A DNA stretch of 64,000 nt from contig OZ220684.1 in the NCBI GenBank assembly GCA_965116395.1, positions 124,001 through 188,000 of the forward strand. The letters are read 5' to 3'. Below, piece by piece: positions 18,122 to 28,056 of the stretch. Source of the stretch: Bin5 sp965116395. GTDB taxonomy: Bacteria > Chloroflexota > Anaerolineae > Caldilineales > Caldilineaceae. The notes below the pieces were generated by a model. It saw only the letters and a list, made by a program, of their open reading frames with translations, made no database searches and was not told the origin of the DNA. Position numbers and translations under genes: made by a program. Every line of letters starts with the position of its first letter. The first letter of the stretch is position 1.

Positions 18122-18579
18122 CTTGTAACTACTGAGCCATATCCAGTGCCTATCTTGACAAGCCCTTTATCCTTGCCGCCATTCAGGCAATCTGATTGCG
18201 TATTCGGGTGGCGGCAGCCATGTTGCTGGAGCGGCACCGCTGAAATACGCACACAAGGTCGGAACTGCAGTTCTTAGTTTTCAGTTTTCAGTTTTTGGTG
18301 GAACACCAGTCGTCTGTGGAACACCGGAGATTAGCGGTCGATGGTCGGTGGGTTGAGGCGGCAAACTGGGGAGGAGACTCCGTTCGCCAGACACGACGCT
18401 GGGGAAGATTGAACACGGTCGGTGAGCGATGGTTTTGGAGGGGGGCGTTGCGGGGGCGCAGCCCCTGCACAAGGGAGGGCGCTTGCGCCCGACCGCCCAA
18501 AAGAAAGTTGAGAGTTGAGAGAGCACGTTTCCTCGCCTCAGTCAGGAACGCAAATTGGTTGAGGCTGCATAGTTAGGAA
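18122..18579 (+). repeat. MITE-like repeat, copy 2 (longest)
   Basis: About 458 bp. The ends are TAACTACTGAGCC on the left (18126-18138) and, reverse-complemented on the right, TAACTATGCAGCC (18563-18575). ATGTTTTG occurs 4 bp outside each end (18114-18121 and 18580-18587), a candidate target-site duplication. The nested-hairpin core spans 18416-18495. Its second inner hairpin is GGGCGC-TT-GCGCCC where other copies have GGGCC-GAA-GGCCC, so both arms changed together. Compared with copy 3, it has about 170 extra bases (near 18257-18410) including TTTTCAG reiterations. Confidence 0.72.
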
Positions 18580-18966
18580 ATGTTTTGTCAACGGCTGGCG
18601 TTCAGAGATGCTGCTTTGACGACCAATTTCGGCGAGTATTTGCCCAAGAAGAGGAACCGGAAGATGGTTGTTTCGACCACTCTTCAATGATTTCGAATTG
18701 CAGTTCACTTCCCCTTCAGCCAGCTGGCAGCGCGTCCATCTGGCTACACAACAGCGGATGACACTCTGTCGGCGGGCAATTCCGCCCGATTCCCTTTCCA
18801 ACGTATACAGTTGGCCAGCGCCGCGCCCTGGAGGAACACGGGCACGGAAGGCAGTGCAAACTTGATTCAGGTTGGCCACAAGTGCAGTGTCGCCGTAGTC
18901 TTCTGAGTGCACACGAAGAGACCGATATCGGACGAATTCAAACAGTCAAAAAGAGAGATTAGGGAC
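18580..18966. other. Gap upstream of the Asp-box gene
   Basis: About 390 bp with no gene I can support. An in-frame GTG at 18907 would extend the next gene by 20 residues, but AGGG lies just before the ATG at 18967, which is preferred. Confidence 0.4.
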
Positions 18967-21900
18967 ATGAAATCAGAATCATCGGCGTGGGATGCTTTGA
19001 AGTTTCGTTGTATCGGACCGCCGCGCGGGGGACGCGTAGTCGCAGTCGCAGGGCACCCGACGCAGAAGCACGTATTCTATTTTGGAGGGGTTGCAGGTGG
19101 CGTTTGGAAGACTGTTGATGGCGGCCACTACTGGGAAAACATTACGGACGGACAGTTCGACGTTTCATCGGTCGGCGCACTCGCAGTCTCCGAGTCCGAC
19201 CCGAACGTCATATACGCGGGGACCGGCGAGTCGACGATCCGGCTGGACGTTAGCTGGGGCGATGGGGTATACAAGTCGACCGACGGGGGCGATACCTGGA
19301 ACAATGTTGGTCTGCGGGACAGCCATCATATAGGGGAGATCCGGATTCACCCGCAGAATCCCGACATTGTTTATGTGGCCGCGCTGGGCCACGCTTTTGG
19401 GCCGAATGACGAGCGGGGCGTCTACCGCTCTAATGACGGGGGCGGGACGTGGGAAAGGGTCCTTCATGTCAGTGACAAGGCGGGCGCGGTCGACCTCACT
19501 CTGGATGTCACCAATCCCCGCATAATGTATGCTTCTGTCTGGCAGGTGTACCGCAACTTCTGGGAGTTGGCCAGCGGCGGTCCGGACAGCGGGCTATGGA
19601 AGTCGACGGACGGCGGTGACAGCTGGACCGACATCAGCCGCAATCCCGGCCTGCCACAGGAAGGGATCCTGGGGAAAATTGGCATTTCGGTCTCGCCAGC
19701 CCAGCCCAACCGAATCTGGGCAATTGTAGAGACGGAGGGCGAAAAGTCCGGGATTTACCGGTCGGAGAACCGCGGTTCGAGCTGGGAGCATCTGACCAAC
19801 AACCAGGACCTGCTGAACCGGCCCTGGTATTACCTGCATATTTTCGCCGATCCACAGGACCCGGACACGGTCTATGTCAATAACCTGAAGATGTGGAAGA
19901 GTGTGGACGGCGGCAGGAACTGGAACGAGATCACAACGCCGCACGGGGACAATCACGACCTGTGGATTGATCCTGCCGACCCGCAGAGGATGATAAACGG
20001 CAACGACGGCGGGGCCTGTGTCAGCTTCAACGGCGGTGAAACCTGGAGCACGATTTACAATCAGATGACGAGCCAGTTCTATCATCTTGATGTGGACAAT
20101 CAGTTGCCCTATCACGTCTACGGCACGCAGCAGGATAATTCCAGCATTGCTGTGCCCAGCGCCACTGAGAAGGGAGCGATTCCGTGGGGTGACTGCTACC
20201 CGGCCGGTACTGGCGAGAGCGGATACATTGCGGTCAAGCCCGACGATCCCAACATCGTATACGTGGGCGCGGTCGGCTCTTCGCCCGGCGGCGGCGGTGC
20301 ACTACAGCGCTACGACCACCGCACCAAGCAGATCCGTCTCGTGACGGTCTGGCCAGAACCCTTCAGCGGGTTTGGGCCCAAAGTGATGAAGTATCGCTTC
20401 CCCTGGACTTTTCCGATTACCTTCAGCCCCCATGACACCAATGTCCTTTACACGTGCGGCAATAACGTATTCCGCACGACGAACGAGGGCAGTTCCTGGG
20501 AAATACTGAGCCCGGATCTGACCCGCAACGACGAGAGCAAGTTGGAGGCTTCCGGCGGGCCGCTTACGCTGGATACGAGCGGCGCGGAGCACTATTGCAC
20601 GATTTCGGTGTTCTTTGAGTCTGACCACAAGAAGGGCCTGTTTTGGGCGGGCAGCGATGACGGGCTAGTTCACATCAGCGAGGACGGCGGCAACAGTTGG
20701 CGCAACGTCACGCCACCGGACCTGCCTGAATGGAGCTTGATAACGGTCATCGAGCCGAGCGCACACGATCCTGAGACGGTCTATGTGGCAGCCACGCGTT
20801 ATAAGCTGGATGACTACAGGCCCATTCTTTTCAAGACTACCGATATGGGTGAGAGCTGGCAACGGATCGACGCTGGCTTTCCCCAAAATGAGATCACGCG
20901 CATGTTGCGGGCGGATCCGGTAAAGGCTGGTCTGCTCTATGTCGGAACGGAGTCAGGTGTTTTCGTTTCCTTCAACGACGGTTCTTCCTGGCATAGGATG
21001 CCGGGCAATCTGCCGGTTGCGCCGGTCTACGACATGCAGGTCAAGGACGATGACCTGGTGGTGGCCACGCATGGCCGTTCCTTCTGGATTCTCGATGATC
21101 TCACACCTCTGCGCCAGGTCGATGCGCTTGACGGCGCGGACGAAGCCGCGGCCCGACTGTTTCCACCGCGCAGGACACTGCGGCGGTGGCTGCCCTGGAG
21201 TGTAGAAGGAAAACGGGGTGATGCCCGCAACTATGCCCTGGCCTTCGGCCAGTTGATAACCTTCCGCGATGAGGACGACGCTAACGGCGGCGACGTCCGA
21301 CGTATTCTCGACGGTGGTCAGAATCCACCTCAGGGCGCGATCATCTACTACACGCTGCCGCAGGACGCGCAGGATGTCTGCCTGACATTTCTCGATGGGG
21401 CAGGCAACGAAATCCGCTCTTTCGGTCCCAAACCGGCAAAAGAAGAAATGGAAAAAGAACAGGAGGCGAATCCCTCTGTCCAGTACGTTTCGACCAAGGC
21501 CGGCCTCAATCGCTTTGTCTGGTACATGCGTTATGCCGATGCTGAACAGTTGCCGGGTGACGCTTTCACCGAGAAGAGTGTGACCGGAGCCTTGGCGCCG
21601 CCCGGGACTTACCAGGTGTGTTTGACGGTGGACGGTGAGAGCCAGACTGAGCAGTTTGAGGTTTACATCGACCCCAAGGTGGGCACCAGCCAGGAGGCGA
21701 TGCAGGCCCAGTTCGACCTGTGGCAAGAGGTGAATGCGAAGCTGTCCGAGACCCACAGGGCGGTCAAACGTTTGCGGCGGGCAAGGGAACGCGTGAAGAC
21801 GATGGCCGAAATGGTTGCGGACAGCGGTGCGGATGAGCAGACGAAGAACGCGGTCAATGAGAGGGCGGATCAGATTGCCGAGCAGCTTGGAGAGGTGGAA

Positions 21901-22161
21901 AGGCAACTGGTTCAGCCGGACGCAAAGGTGAATTTTGACAAACTGCGGCTGCGCACGATGCTGAACGCCAAGCTGCACAATCTTGTCAGTGTAGTCTCTG
22001 CGGCAGACGCCGCGCCTCCGCAGCAGGCCCATGACGTGTTCGACGCAGTTGGCACCCAAGTCGATGCCCAGTTAGACACACTGGATTCGATCCTGGGCGA
22101 AAGTGTAGCCGACTTCAACGCTGCGGTGCAGGCGGCAGACGTGCCGCCGGTGGTGGTCTAG
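18967..22161 (+). CDS. Large Asp-box (BNR/VPS10-like) repeat protein
   Basis: A 1064-residue protein, probably folding as one or two beta-propellers. At least ten Asp-box motifs of the type S-x-D-G-G-x-x-W are visible, for example KSTDGGDTW, RSNDGGGTW, KSTDGGDSW and ISEDGGNSW. They extend to about residue 690. A less repetitive section follows with an Ig-like or FN3-like stretch (PPGTYQVCLTVDG) and a C-terminal helical region. Databases often call such proteins glycosyl hydrolases, but Asp-boxes are structural and no catalytic residues are evident. No signal peptide is visible, which is unusual for this family. An MFS gene follows 10 bp downstream. Confidence 0.82.
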   Translation: MKSESSAWDALKFRCIGPPRGGRVVAVAGHPTQKHVFYFGGVAGGVWKTVDGGHYWENITDGQFDVSSVGALAVSESDPNVIYAGTGESTIRLDVSWGDGVYKSTDGGDTWNNVGLRDSHHIGEIRIHPQNPDIVYVAALGHAFGPNDERGVYRSNDGGGTWERVLHVSDKAGAVDLTLDVTNPRIMYASVWQVYRNFWELASGGPDSGLWKSTDGGDSWTDISRNPGLPQEGILGKIGISVSPAQPNRIWAIVETEGEKSGIYRSENRGSSWEHLTNNQDLLNRPWYYLHIFADPQDPDTVYVNNLKMWKSVDGGRNWNEITTPHGDNHDLWIDPADPQRMINGNDGGACVSFNGGETWSTIYNQMTSQFYHLDVDNQLPYHVYGTQQDNSSIAVPSATEKGAIPWGDCYPAGTGESGYIAVKPDDPNIVYVGAVGSSPGGGGALQRYDHRTKQIRLVTVWPEPFSGFGPKVMKYRFPWTFPITFSPHDTNVLYTCGNNVFRTTNEGSSWEILSPDLTRNDESKLEASGGPLTLDTSGAEHYCTISVFFESDHKKGLFWAGSDDGLVHISEDGGNSWRNVTPPDLPEWSLITVIEPSAHDPETVYVAATRYKLDDYRPILFKTTDMGESWQRIDAGFPQNEITRMLRADPVKAGLLYVGTESGVFVSFNDGSSWHRMPGNLPVAPVYDMQVKDDDLVVATHGRSFWILDDLTPLRQVDALDGADEAAARLFPPRRTLRRWLPWSVEGKRGDARNYALAFGQLITFRDEDDANGGDVRRILDGGQNPPQGAIIYYTLPQDAQDVCLTFLDGAGNEIRSFGPKPAKEEMEKEQEANPSVQYVSTKAGLNRFVWYMRYADAEQLPGDAFTEKSVTGALAPPGTYQVCLTVDGESQTEQFEVYIDPKVGTSQEAMQAQFDLWQEVNAKLSETHRAVKRLRRARERVKTMAEMVADSGADEQTKNAVNERADQIAEQLGEVERQLVQPDAKVNFDKLRLRTMLNAKLHNLVSVVSAADAAPPQQAHDVFDAVGTQVDAQLDTLDSILGESVADFNAAVQAADVPPVVV

Positions 22162-22171
22162 AGAATAGGAA

Positions 22172-23449
22172 ATGCGCGTACCTTTCGCGATCCGGAAGAG
22201 CGCAGGCGCGCCTGCGCTCTTTCAGATCACGCTGGCCGATTTCATTGTTCGCAGTGCGTATCAGATGGGCAAGACGCCCTTGCTGCCGATCTTCGCGGCT
22301 TCACTAGGGGCGTCAGATGCACTGCTGGGGCTGATCGTCTCTGTCTCAACGCTAACGGGCATGGCGACGAAGCCGCTCTTTGGGTTGCTATCGGATCGAA
22401 TGGGCCGACGGTTGTGGCTTATTATCGGCACGCTGATTTTCGCGGGCGTGCCTTTTCTATACGCGCTCATAGAGACGCCAGGCCAGCTGATCGCCATTCG
22501 CCTGCTGCACGGTACAGCCACAGCGATCTACGGTCCCGTGACAGTTGCCTATGTGGCTGAACGCGGTGGCAAGCGGAAGGCAGAGCGACTGGGCTGGTTT
22601 GGAATGGCTCGCAGCGGCGGTTACCTGATTGGACCGGTGGTGGCAGGCTGGTTGCTGCTGTCGCTGGATCCGGTAGCGGTTTTTACGCTCATCGGCGCGC
22701 TGAGCATGGCGGCGTTCATACCGGTACTGGCGATGGGAGGCGACGGGCCTGCCCCGTCGAAGGCGGCCCTTCCCCGCACTAATCACTCCAGCGATAAACA
22801 GAGAGTTGGACTAATCTCAGTACAGGCCGTTCGGGGGCTCTTGAAACGGCAGAAGGGATTGTTAGGCGCGCCTGCCGTGTGGCTTTCCGGTGCCTTGGAG
22901 GCAGCCGTCTTCGTTGTAACCTATGTCATAAAGGCTTTCTTGCCGATCTACGCGTTGACCGCGGGATACTCGACAGTTGAGATTGGCCTGTTTTTTGGCG
23001 TACAAGAGGGCGCTCTCATTCTGATTAAACCTTGGGGCGGCCGGCTGGGAGACCGGTTGGGCCATGTGCGCGCCGTGTCGCTGGGTATGATCTGCCTTGC
23101 TCTCTCGCTCCCGTTTCTGCCGACGGCCGCGAGTACCATAGGCCTGCTGGCAGTTGCTGTGGCGATGGGCGCGGCCCAAGCTCTGATCTTCCCGGCAACT
23201 GTAGCTCTGATCGCGGAGCAGGTGCCGGCAGATAAAGTTGGAGCCGGCATGGGACTGGCGGGTTCGCTCAAGAACGCGGGTAAGGTTGCGGGCCCTCTGC
23301 TCGGAGGGATACTGATCGTAAGCTTGGGCTATGTCGGTATGTTCTGGATGCTGGCGGGAGTCTTGCTGGCCGGCGCGCTGGCCCTTTTCATTCGCATTCA
23401 TGTCGTTGAATTCTCGTTGCCACCGAAGGCGCAGAGAGTCAAGTCATGA
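22172..23449 (+). CDS. MFS transporter
   Basis: A 425-residue membrane protein with about 12 hydrophobic segments in two halves. The MFS loop signature GLLSDRMGRRLW follows the second segment, and a related GRLGDRLGHVR sits in the second half. The substrate is unknown. It begins 10 bp after the Asp-box gene and is probably co-transcribed with it. The ribosome binding site AGGA is unusually close to the ATG, so expression may depend on coupling. It converges with another MFS gene after an 8-bp gap. Confidence 0.85.
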   Translation: MRVPFAIRKSAGAPALFQITLADFIVRSAYQMGKTPLLPIFAASLGASDALLGLIVSVSTLTGMATKPLFGLLSDRMGRRLWLIIGTLIFAGVPFLYALIETPGQLIAIRLLHGTATAIYGPVTVAYVAERGGKRKAERLGWFGMARSGGYLIGPVVAGWLLLSLDPVAVFTLIGALSMAAFIPVLAMGGDGPAPSKAALPRTNHSSDKQRVGLISVQAVRGLLKRQKGLLGAPAVWLSGALEAAVFVVTYVIKAFLPIYALTAGYSTVEIGLFFGVQEGALILIKPWGGRLGDRLGHVRAVSLGMICLALSLPFLPTAASTIGLLAVAVAMGAAQALIFPATVALIAEQVPADKVGAGMGLAGSLKNAGKVAGPLLGGILIVSLGYVGMFWMLAGVLLAGALALFIRIHVVEFSLPPKAQRVKS

Positions 23450-23457
23450 ATGCGTGT

Positions 23458-24729
23458 CTATTCGATTCTCGCTTGCCGGACGGTTGAAGCAAGAAGCATT
23501 GCGAGTTCCAGTGTGAGTGCGGCCGAGCCGACCAATAGGGTTGCCCGCAGCCCGATAGTCTCGCCCAGAAGGCCGCCGATAAATGCCCCGATCGTCGCCA
23601 CCCCGAACAGTACGAAGCGCCTTGCTGCGGTCACGCGCCCCAACAGGCGAATGGACGTAATTGTCTGGCGCAGGCTAATCTGATTGACGAAGTATATGGT
23701 GCTGCCCAAGCCGACCAACGCCCGCGAAGTGCCTACGGTGACAACTTCAGCCCCGATCACGTCGGAACTCGCGAGCAGCAGGCTCCCCGCGATCCACAAC
23801 AGTTTGCCCACAACGAGCGCCCTTCCAGCCTGCAAAAACCGAGCCGCGTTTCCGGCGAGCATGGCGCCCACCAGAGAGCCGACGCCTCCGCAGGCCGCGA
23901 CAATACCAATGACAGAAGGTGTAAAATTCAGTTGATTGACCAGAAAGAGCATCTGTACTGCAGCTGAAAGCGCACCGGCCAGCATACCCAGGCTGGAGGT
24001 GATAGTAAGCGCTCTCAACAGTGGGGTTCGAAGGAGCTCGTAAACACCTTCGCCAACTTCTCGACCGATGGAGACAATGGCCGAACGGATCAGATCTTTA
24101 GGCCCTTTGGTATCATCGACGTCCGGAGGAGCCTCTTCAGTCGGCAATTCTTCGGAGACTCCGCTTAACGCCAGAGCAGAGATGAGATAGGAAACAGCGT
24201 CGACCAGAATGGCTTTGGGCGCGCTGAAGAGCTGCACCAGGCCGCCGGCGGCGGCCGGCCCGGCGATAGCGACAACTGCATCACTAGTCGAGAGGCGGCT
24301 GTTGGCCTCAACCAGCTCGCTTTTTTCCACCAGCGCGGGAAGGACCGAGATTGCGGCAATCTGGAAGAAGACGGTCAGTGTGCCGGCCGCAAAGGTTACA
24401 ATCCAGATCTGCAGAAAAGAGAGGTTTCCCAGCCAAGCGGCTGCGGGAACGGATACCAATAGCAAGGCCCGACCGAGGTCGGCCCACACCAGGATTGGGC
24501 GGCGGCGGACCCTATCTACCCAAACGCCGGCAAAGAGGCCGAACAGCAGGTTGGGCAAAGAGCCGGCGGCTGCAAGCAGACCCATCTCTGAAGGTGTAGC
24601 CCCCAGCACGAGCACGGCGGTGAGAGGCAGGGCTACTGATGTGATGGCAGTACCGGCGCCGGACGTGACGTGCGCGACCCAGAGCTGCGTGAAGGAACGA
24701 TTTTTCCAGAGGCCGCTGGACTGTTTCAT
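23458..24729 (-). CDS. MFS transporter (MFS_3/enterobactin-exporter-like)
   Basis: A 423-residue protein with about 12 membrane segments. The N-terminus WKNRSFTQLWVAHVTSGAG is characteristic of the EntS-like MFS group, and GVWVDRVRRRPILV is the loop 2-3 signature. A central polar loop (about residues 195-215) separates the halves. Members export siderophores, macrolides or other small molecules; the substrate is not inferable. It overlaps the upstream zinc-ribbon kinase gene by 4 bp (ATGA at 24726-24729), so the two are translationally coupled. Confidence 0.87.
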   Translation of the reverse strand: MKQSSGLWKNRSFTQLWVAHVTSGAGTAITSVALPLTAVLVLGATPSEMGLLAAAGSLPNLLFGLFAGVWVDRVRRRPILVWADLGRALLLVSVPAAAWLGNLSFLQIWIVTFAAGTLTVFFQIAAISVLPALVEKSELVEANSRLSTSDAVVAIAGPAAAGGLVQLFSAPKAILVDAVSYLISALALSGVSEELPTEEAPPDVDDTKGPKDLIRSAIVSIGREVGEGVYELLRTPLLRALTITSSLGMLAGALSAAVQMLFLVNQLNFTPSVIGIVAACGGVGSLVGAMLAGNAARFLQAGRALVVGKLLWIAGSLLLASSDVIGAEVVTVGTSRALVGLGSTIYFVNQISLRQTITSIRLLGRVTAARRFVLFGVATIGAFIGGLLGETIGLRATLLVGSAALTLELAMLLASTVRQARIE

Positions 24730-25439
24730 TCGTCCGCCCGCAGCGGTTCCAACGCCAGGGAGCGCTCGATCCAGTCTTTGACTGCGCGTGCCGAATCCTC
24801 AACAGTCGTATCCGTGGTATCCAGAAGAGTTACTCCTGGAAATTGCAGCGGGCCCTCATTTTGCAGCCAGCGATTGAAGTCAAGCTGTTCCTGCAGCTGT
24901 TCCAGTTGACCGCTCTTGCGCCAGGCGGGTCGCGCTCGGAGGCGGTGTTGCAATTCATTTTCGTCACAGACCAGGGCCAAGTAGTGCGTGTCGCTGAAGT
25001 AACGCCTCTCCACGCATTGTTCGACATTTTCGGGAACTGCCAGGCCAGCACCGAAGAGCGTAACAGGCCGCCTGCTTTGGCCTATGTTTTTGGCCAGGCG
25101 CAGCCATGTCTCGAAGAAGCGTCGGTGGCCAGCGGGCGGTTTTTCAAACTCCTGTAGCCAGAGGAGATCGGATTCCAGGAGCACGGCGGCGGGAAACTGC
25201 CCTGCCAATTCCTGTAGGATCGCGCTTTTTCCGGACGCGCTGGCTCCGCCGACGAGCAAGAGGGGCAGGCGCAGAAAGGTGTGCGCATGGCCGCAGTGCT
25301 TACAGGTAGCCACGGCGGCCAGTTTTTCATCCTGCAGGTTGACATGGTCGCGGGACTCTGATGCATGGGCAATGCGGGTTGGTTGGGTAACCAATTTGTC
25401 CACACTATAGAGGCCGCAGTGGGCACAGACATTGAACAT
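24726..25439 (-). CDS. Zinc-ribbon P-loop nucleotide-binding protein, putative kinase
   Basis: A 237-residue protein. The N-terminal 55 residues hold two CxxC pairs (CAHC and CKHC) that could form a zinc ribbon. Next is a Walker A motif GGASASGKS, a possible Walker-B-like LLESDLLWL, and a lid-like basic segment RLRARPAWRKSG. This layout resembles small nucleoside, shikimate or adenylylsulfate kinases, but no family is certain. The start is set at MFNVCAHCG; an in-frame start at 25496 would add 19 unstructured residues. The 4-bp overlap with the MFS exporter gene suggests a shared job, such as modifying and exporting a compound. Confidence 0.65.
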   Translation of the reverse strand: MFNVCAHCGLYSVDKLVTQPTRIAHASESRDHVNLQDEKLAAVATCKHCGHAHTFLRLPLLLVGGASASGKSAILQELAGQFPAAVLLESDLLWLQEFEKPPAGHRRFFETWLRLAKNIGQSRRPVTLFGAGLAVPENVEQCVERRYFSDTHYLALVCDENELQHRLRARPAWRKSGQLEQLQEQLDFNRWLQNEGPLQFPGVTLLDTTDTTVEDSARAVKDWIERSLALEPLRADE

Positions 25440-25734
25440 TGGGGGGTTTTCGCTCTTTCCTGATTGGCAGTTCGAAGGCGTTCCAGCCAGATACAAATAA
25501 TGGCTGCGACAGTCGGCGCGAGTTGCCGGTTCCTAGCTTGCATATTATCATGGACGCGGCGGAGGGATGAAGACTCTTTGTCTTCAGTCCCTCTTTGTAT
25601 ATTGGCCTTCTTTTGTGAGGTGGAACAGGACAGTCTCCCAGGACACTTCGAACAATTTGCCAGATAAGACGACCCCTTTGGTTGTCGCTCCCACCTTGCC
25701 AGCCTGGCCGCGTTTCAGTCTTCCACTTATTGCT

Positions 25735-26976
25735 ATGATCATCGACAGACGGGCACTTGCCGCTTCGCGAGCGGGATTCAAACGTGAATTACTGACCAAT
25801 ACGGTCTTCCTGGTGGCAGGCGGCCACTTTCTGCTGGAGCTATTTCACCAGTATTTGCCGGTCTTTTTTCCGCTCTTCCGCGCCGAGTTCGGGCTGAGCT
25901 ACGGGCAGATTGGCATGGTGACCCTAGTGGGGACGACGACGATGTCGCTGGGCCAGCCGCTGTTTGGATACTTCATCGATCGCTGGGATGCCCGCCGCAT
26001 CGCCTCGATGAGTGTTGTCTGGCTGGGGCTGATTATGGCTGTGCTTGGTTTCAGCACCAACTATTGGACGCTGTTGGTGGGCGTGGCGCTGGCGGGATTT
26101 GGGTCAGCGGCATTCCACCCTGCGGGCGCTTCGGTGGTCACTAAGGCAACCGAGGCGGGTAAAAGGGGGCGGGCCGTCTCTTTCTTCGCGGTAGGTGGGA
26201 ATGTTGGTTCGGCCGGCAGCCCATTGCTGCTGGCGGTCGGGTTCGGACTGTTAGGGCTGAAGGGAACGATGGTCCTGCTTCCTGTCGTCATCCTGGCCGC
26301 CATTTGGCTGGTCGGCGGGCTGGGGCGGGAGAGCAGCGGTGAAAGGGAAGCGCATCGGCAGCGCCAGTCGCGGGCCGGGCAAGGCTTCCTGTTGGGGCTG
26401 GTCCTGATCACGATGGTGGCGATGACCCGCGCCTGGTTCCAGCTCAGCCTGACGACCTATCTGCCTACACTGCTGGGGGATCGCGGTTTTTCAGTTGTCT
26501 ATGGCGGGCAGATGCTCTTTGTCCTGTCGCTCTTGATCGGCGTGGGCAGCCTTTTTGGCGGCATCTTGTCCGATCGATTCGGCCGCTGGCAGGTCTTGCT
26601 GGCCTGCTTCGCCTTGCTGGGGCCGGCATACTGGCTCTTCTTACACGCGGGCGGCAGCTTGCAGTTCATTTATGCGGGCGCAATCGGTTTTCTGTTGGGA
26701 TGCACCTACCCGACGACTGTTGTCGTCGCCCAGGAGGTCTGGCCGCGGGGATTGGCGATGGCGTCGGGCCTGGTGATGGGATTGGGATGGTGGCCTGGCG
26801 GCCTGGGCGCGACGCTCACGGGTTGGCTGGCGGACCAGATGACTCTGGATACGGCACTTGAGGGCCTCGTCCTGGCGCCAGTTCTGGGAGCGCTACTGAT
26901 GGCGGTCTTTGCATTGGCACTGTACAGGCGCAACAGTTCACTGATAGATTCTGCGGAACCGTCTTCCGCGGGATAG
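25735..26976 (+). CDS. MFS transporter (fosmidomycin-resistance Fsr-like)
   Basis: About 413 residues with 11-12 membrane segments. The first region reads LVAGGHFLLELFHQYLP, the next GQPLFGYFIDRWDARR, and a conserved FGSAAFHPAGASV follows, all typical of Fsr-like MFS proteins. Members export fosmidomycin-type drugs or act on unknown substrates. The start is uncertain: the ATG at 25735 fits family length but has no clear ribosome binding site, while an in-frame ATG at 25567 has GGAGG placed too close. It is followed 10 bp later by a nucleoside hydrolase gene. Confidence 0.85.
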   Translation: MIIDRRALAASRAGFKRELLTNTVFLVAGGHFLLELFHQYLPVFFPLFRAEFGLSYGQIGMVTLVGTTTMSLGQPLFGYFIDRWDARRIASMSVVWLGLIMAVLGFSTNYWTLLVGVALAGFGSAAFHPAGASVVTKATEAGKRGRAVSFFAVGGNVGSAGSPLLLAVGFGLLGLKGTMVLLPVVILAAIWLVGGLGRESSGEREAHRQRQSRAGQGFLLGLVLITMVAMTRAWFQLSLTTYLPTLLGDRGFSVVYGGQMLFVLSLLIGVGSLFGGILSDRFGRWQVLLACFALLGPAYWLFLHAGGSLQFIYAGAIGFLLGCTYPTTVVVAQEVWPRGLAMASGLVMGLGWWPGGLGATLTGWLADQMTLDTALEGLVLAPVLGALLMAVFALALYRRNSSLIDSAEPSSAG

Positions 26977-26986
26977 GAGTCGTCCG

Positions 26987-27946
26987 ATGTCATCAGTTCT
27001 TCCTGTTTTACTAGACGTAGACACCGGTGGTGACGACGCGTTGGCGCTGTTGCTGGCGATGGCGTCGCCGGCACTGGATGTGCGCGGCATCACCTGCGTG
27101 GAAGGCAACTGCCCGCTGGAGCAGGTTGTCGTCAATACGCTTACGCTTCTGGATGCGATTGGGGCTCCTCCGGTTCCAGTCGCCGTGGGGATGAACAGGT
27201 CGATCATTGATGACGGCCTGCCTCCTCCAGCTCTGCACGGCAGTGACGGCATGGGCGATCTCGGTCTGCCGAAGCCGCGCCGCAGTGCGGTCGATGTCCA
27301 CGCGGTCGAATTCCTGCGGCGAACTCTGGCCGACGCGACTGAACCGCTAACGTTGATCTGCCTGGCCCCCCTTTCCAATATCGCGATGCTGCTGCGGATG
27401 TATCCACAGATTACGGACAAGATCGCGCGGCTTTATGTGATGGGGGGAACCTATGCGTCGCCGGGAAATGCTACGCCGGCGGCGGAATTTAACATTCGCT
27501 GCGACCCGGAGGCGGCCGCCATCGTGCTTCACAGCGGGCTGCCCGTTACTCTGTATCCCCTGGATCCTTTCATGCAGGTTTGGTTCACTGAGAGTGAGGC
27601 GAGGGCTTTGTCCGAATCGGCGAGTGCGAGCGCACGTATAGCCGGTGGTATCGGGCTGCATTATTGTCGTTTTTTCGGGGCGGAGTATTCTCTCATCGGA
27701 GACGCTGGAACGGTTGCCGCGGTGATCGATCCGGAGGGCGCAACAGTGGAGCGCTGGCCTATGCGGGTGGAGTTGTCGGGCAGCGAAACGAGGGGAGCGA
27801 CCGTTTTCGACCGGCGCAGCGCAAGGCAACGCGACTATGACGATGAGTTGTGGAAAGGTCTGGACGTTGTCACAGAAGTAGACGCGCCTCGCTATCGGCG
27901 ACTGATGGCATCTGCCTTGGGCGCAGCACATGTATTGGCGGAATAG
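26987..27946 (+). CDS. Inosine-uridine-preferring nucleoside hydrolase family protein
   Basis: A 319-residue hydrolase. The calcium-binding signature LDVDTGGDDALALL places Asp10, Asp12, Asp16 and Asp17. AEFNIRCDPEAA near residue 165 corresponds to the family AEFN(I/F)xxDPEAA. The enzyme should cleave the N-glycosidic bond of ribonucleosides to ribose and base. TAGGAG lies about 8 bp before the ATG. It follows the Fsr-like MFS gene by 10 bp, so the transporter might import nucleosides rather than export drugs. That link is inference. Confidence 0.9.
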   Translation: MSSVLPVLLDVDTGGDDALALLLAMASPALDVRGITCVEGNCPLEQVVVNTLTLLDAIGAPPVPVAVGMNRSIIDDGLPPPALHGSDGMGDLGLPKPRRSAVDVHAVEFLRRTLADATEPLTLICLAPLSNIAMLLRMYPQITDKIARLYVMGGTYASPGNATPAAEFNIRCDPEAAAIVLHSGLPVTLYPLDPFMQVWFTESEARALSESASASARIAGGIGLHYCRFFGAEYSLIGDAGTVAAVIDPEGATVERWPMRVELSGSETRGATVFDRRSARQRDYDDELWKGLDVVTEVDAPRYRRLMASALGAAHVLAE

Positions 27947-28056
27947 ATAAGAGCTTGCATGTCTGCATAATCCAAGGTCCTCTGCATTACCTTGTTCTTC
28001 GGCTGGACGCATGTAAACCCAACTACAAACAGATTATCTCTTTGACTGGTCGACTG

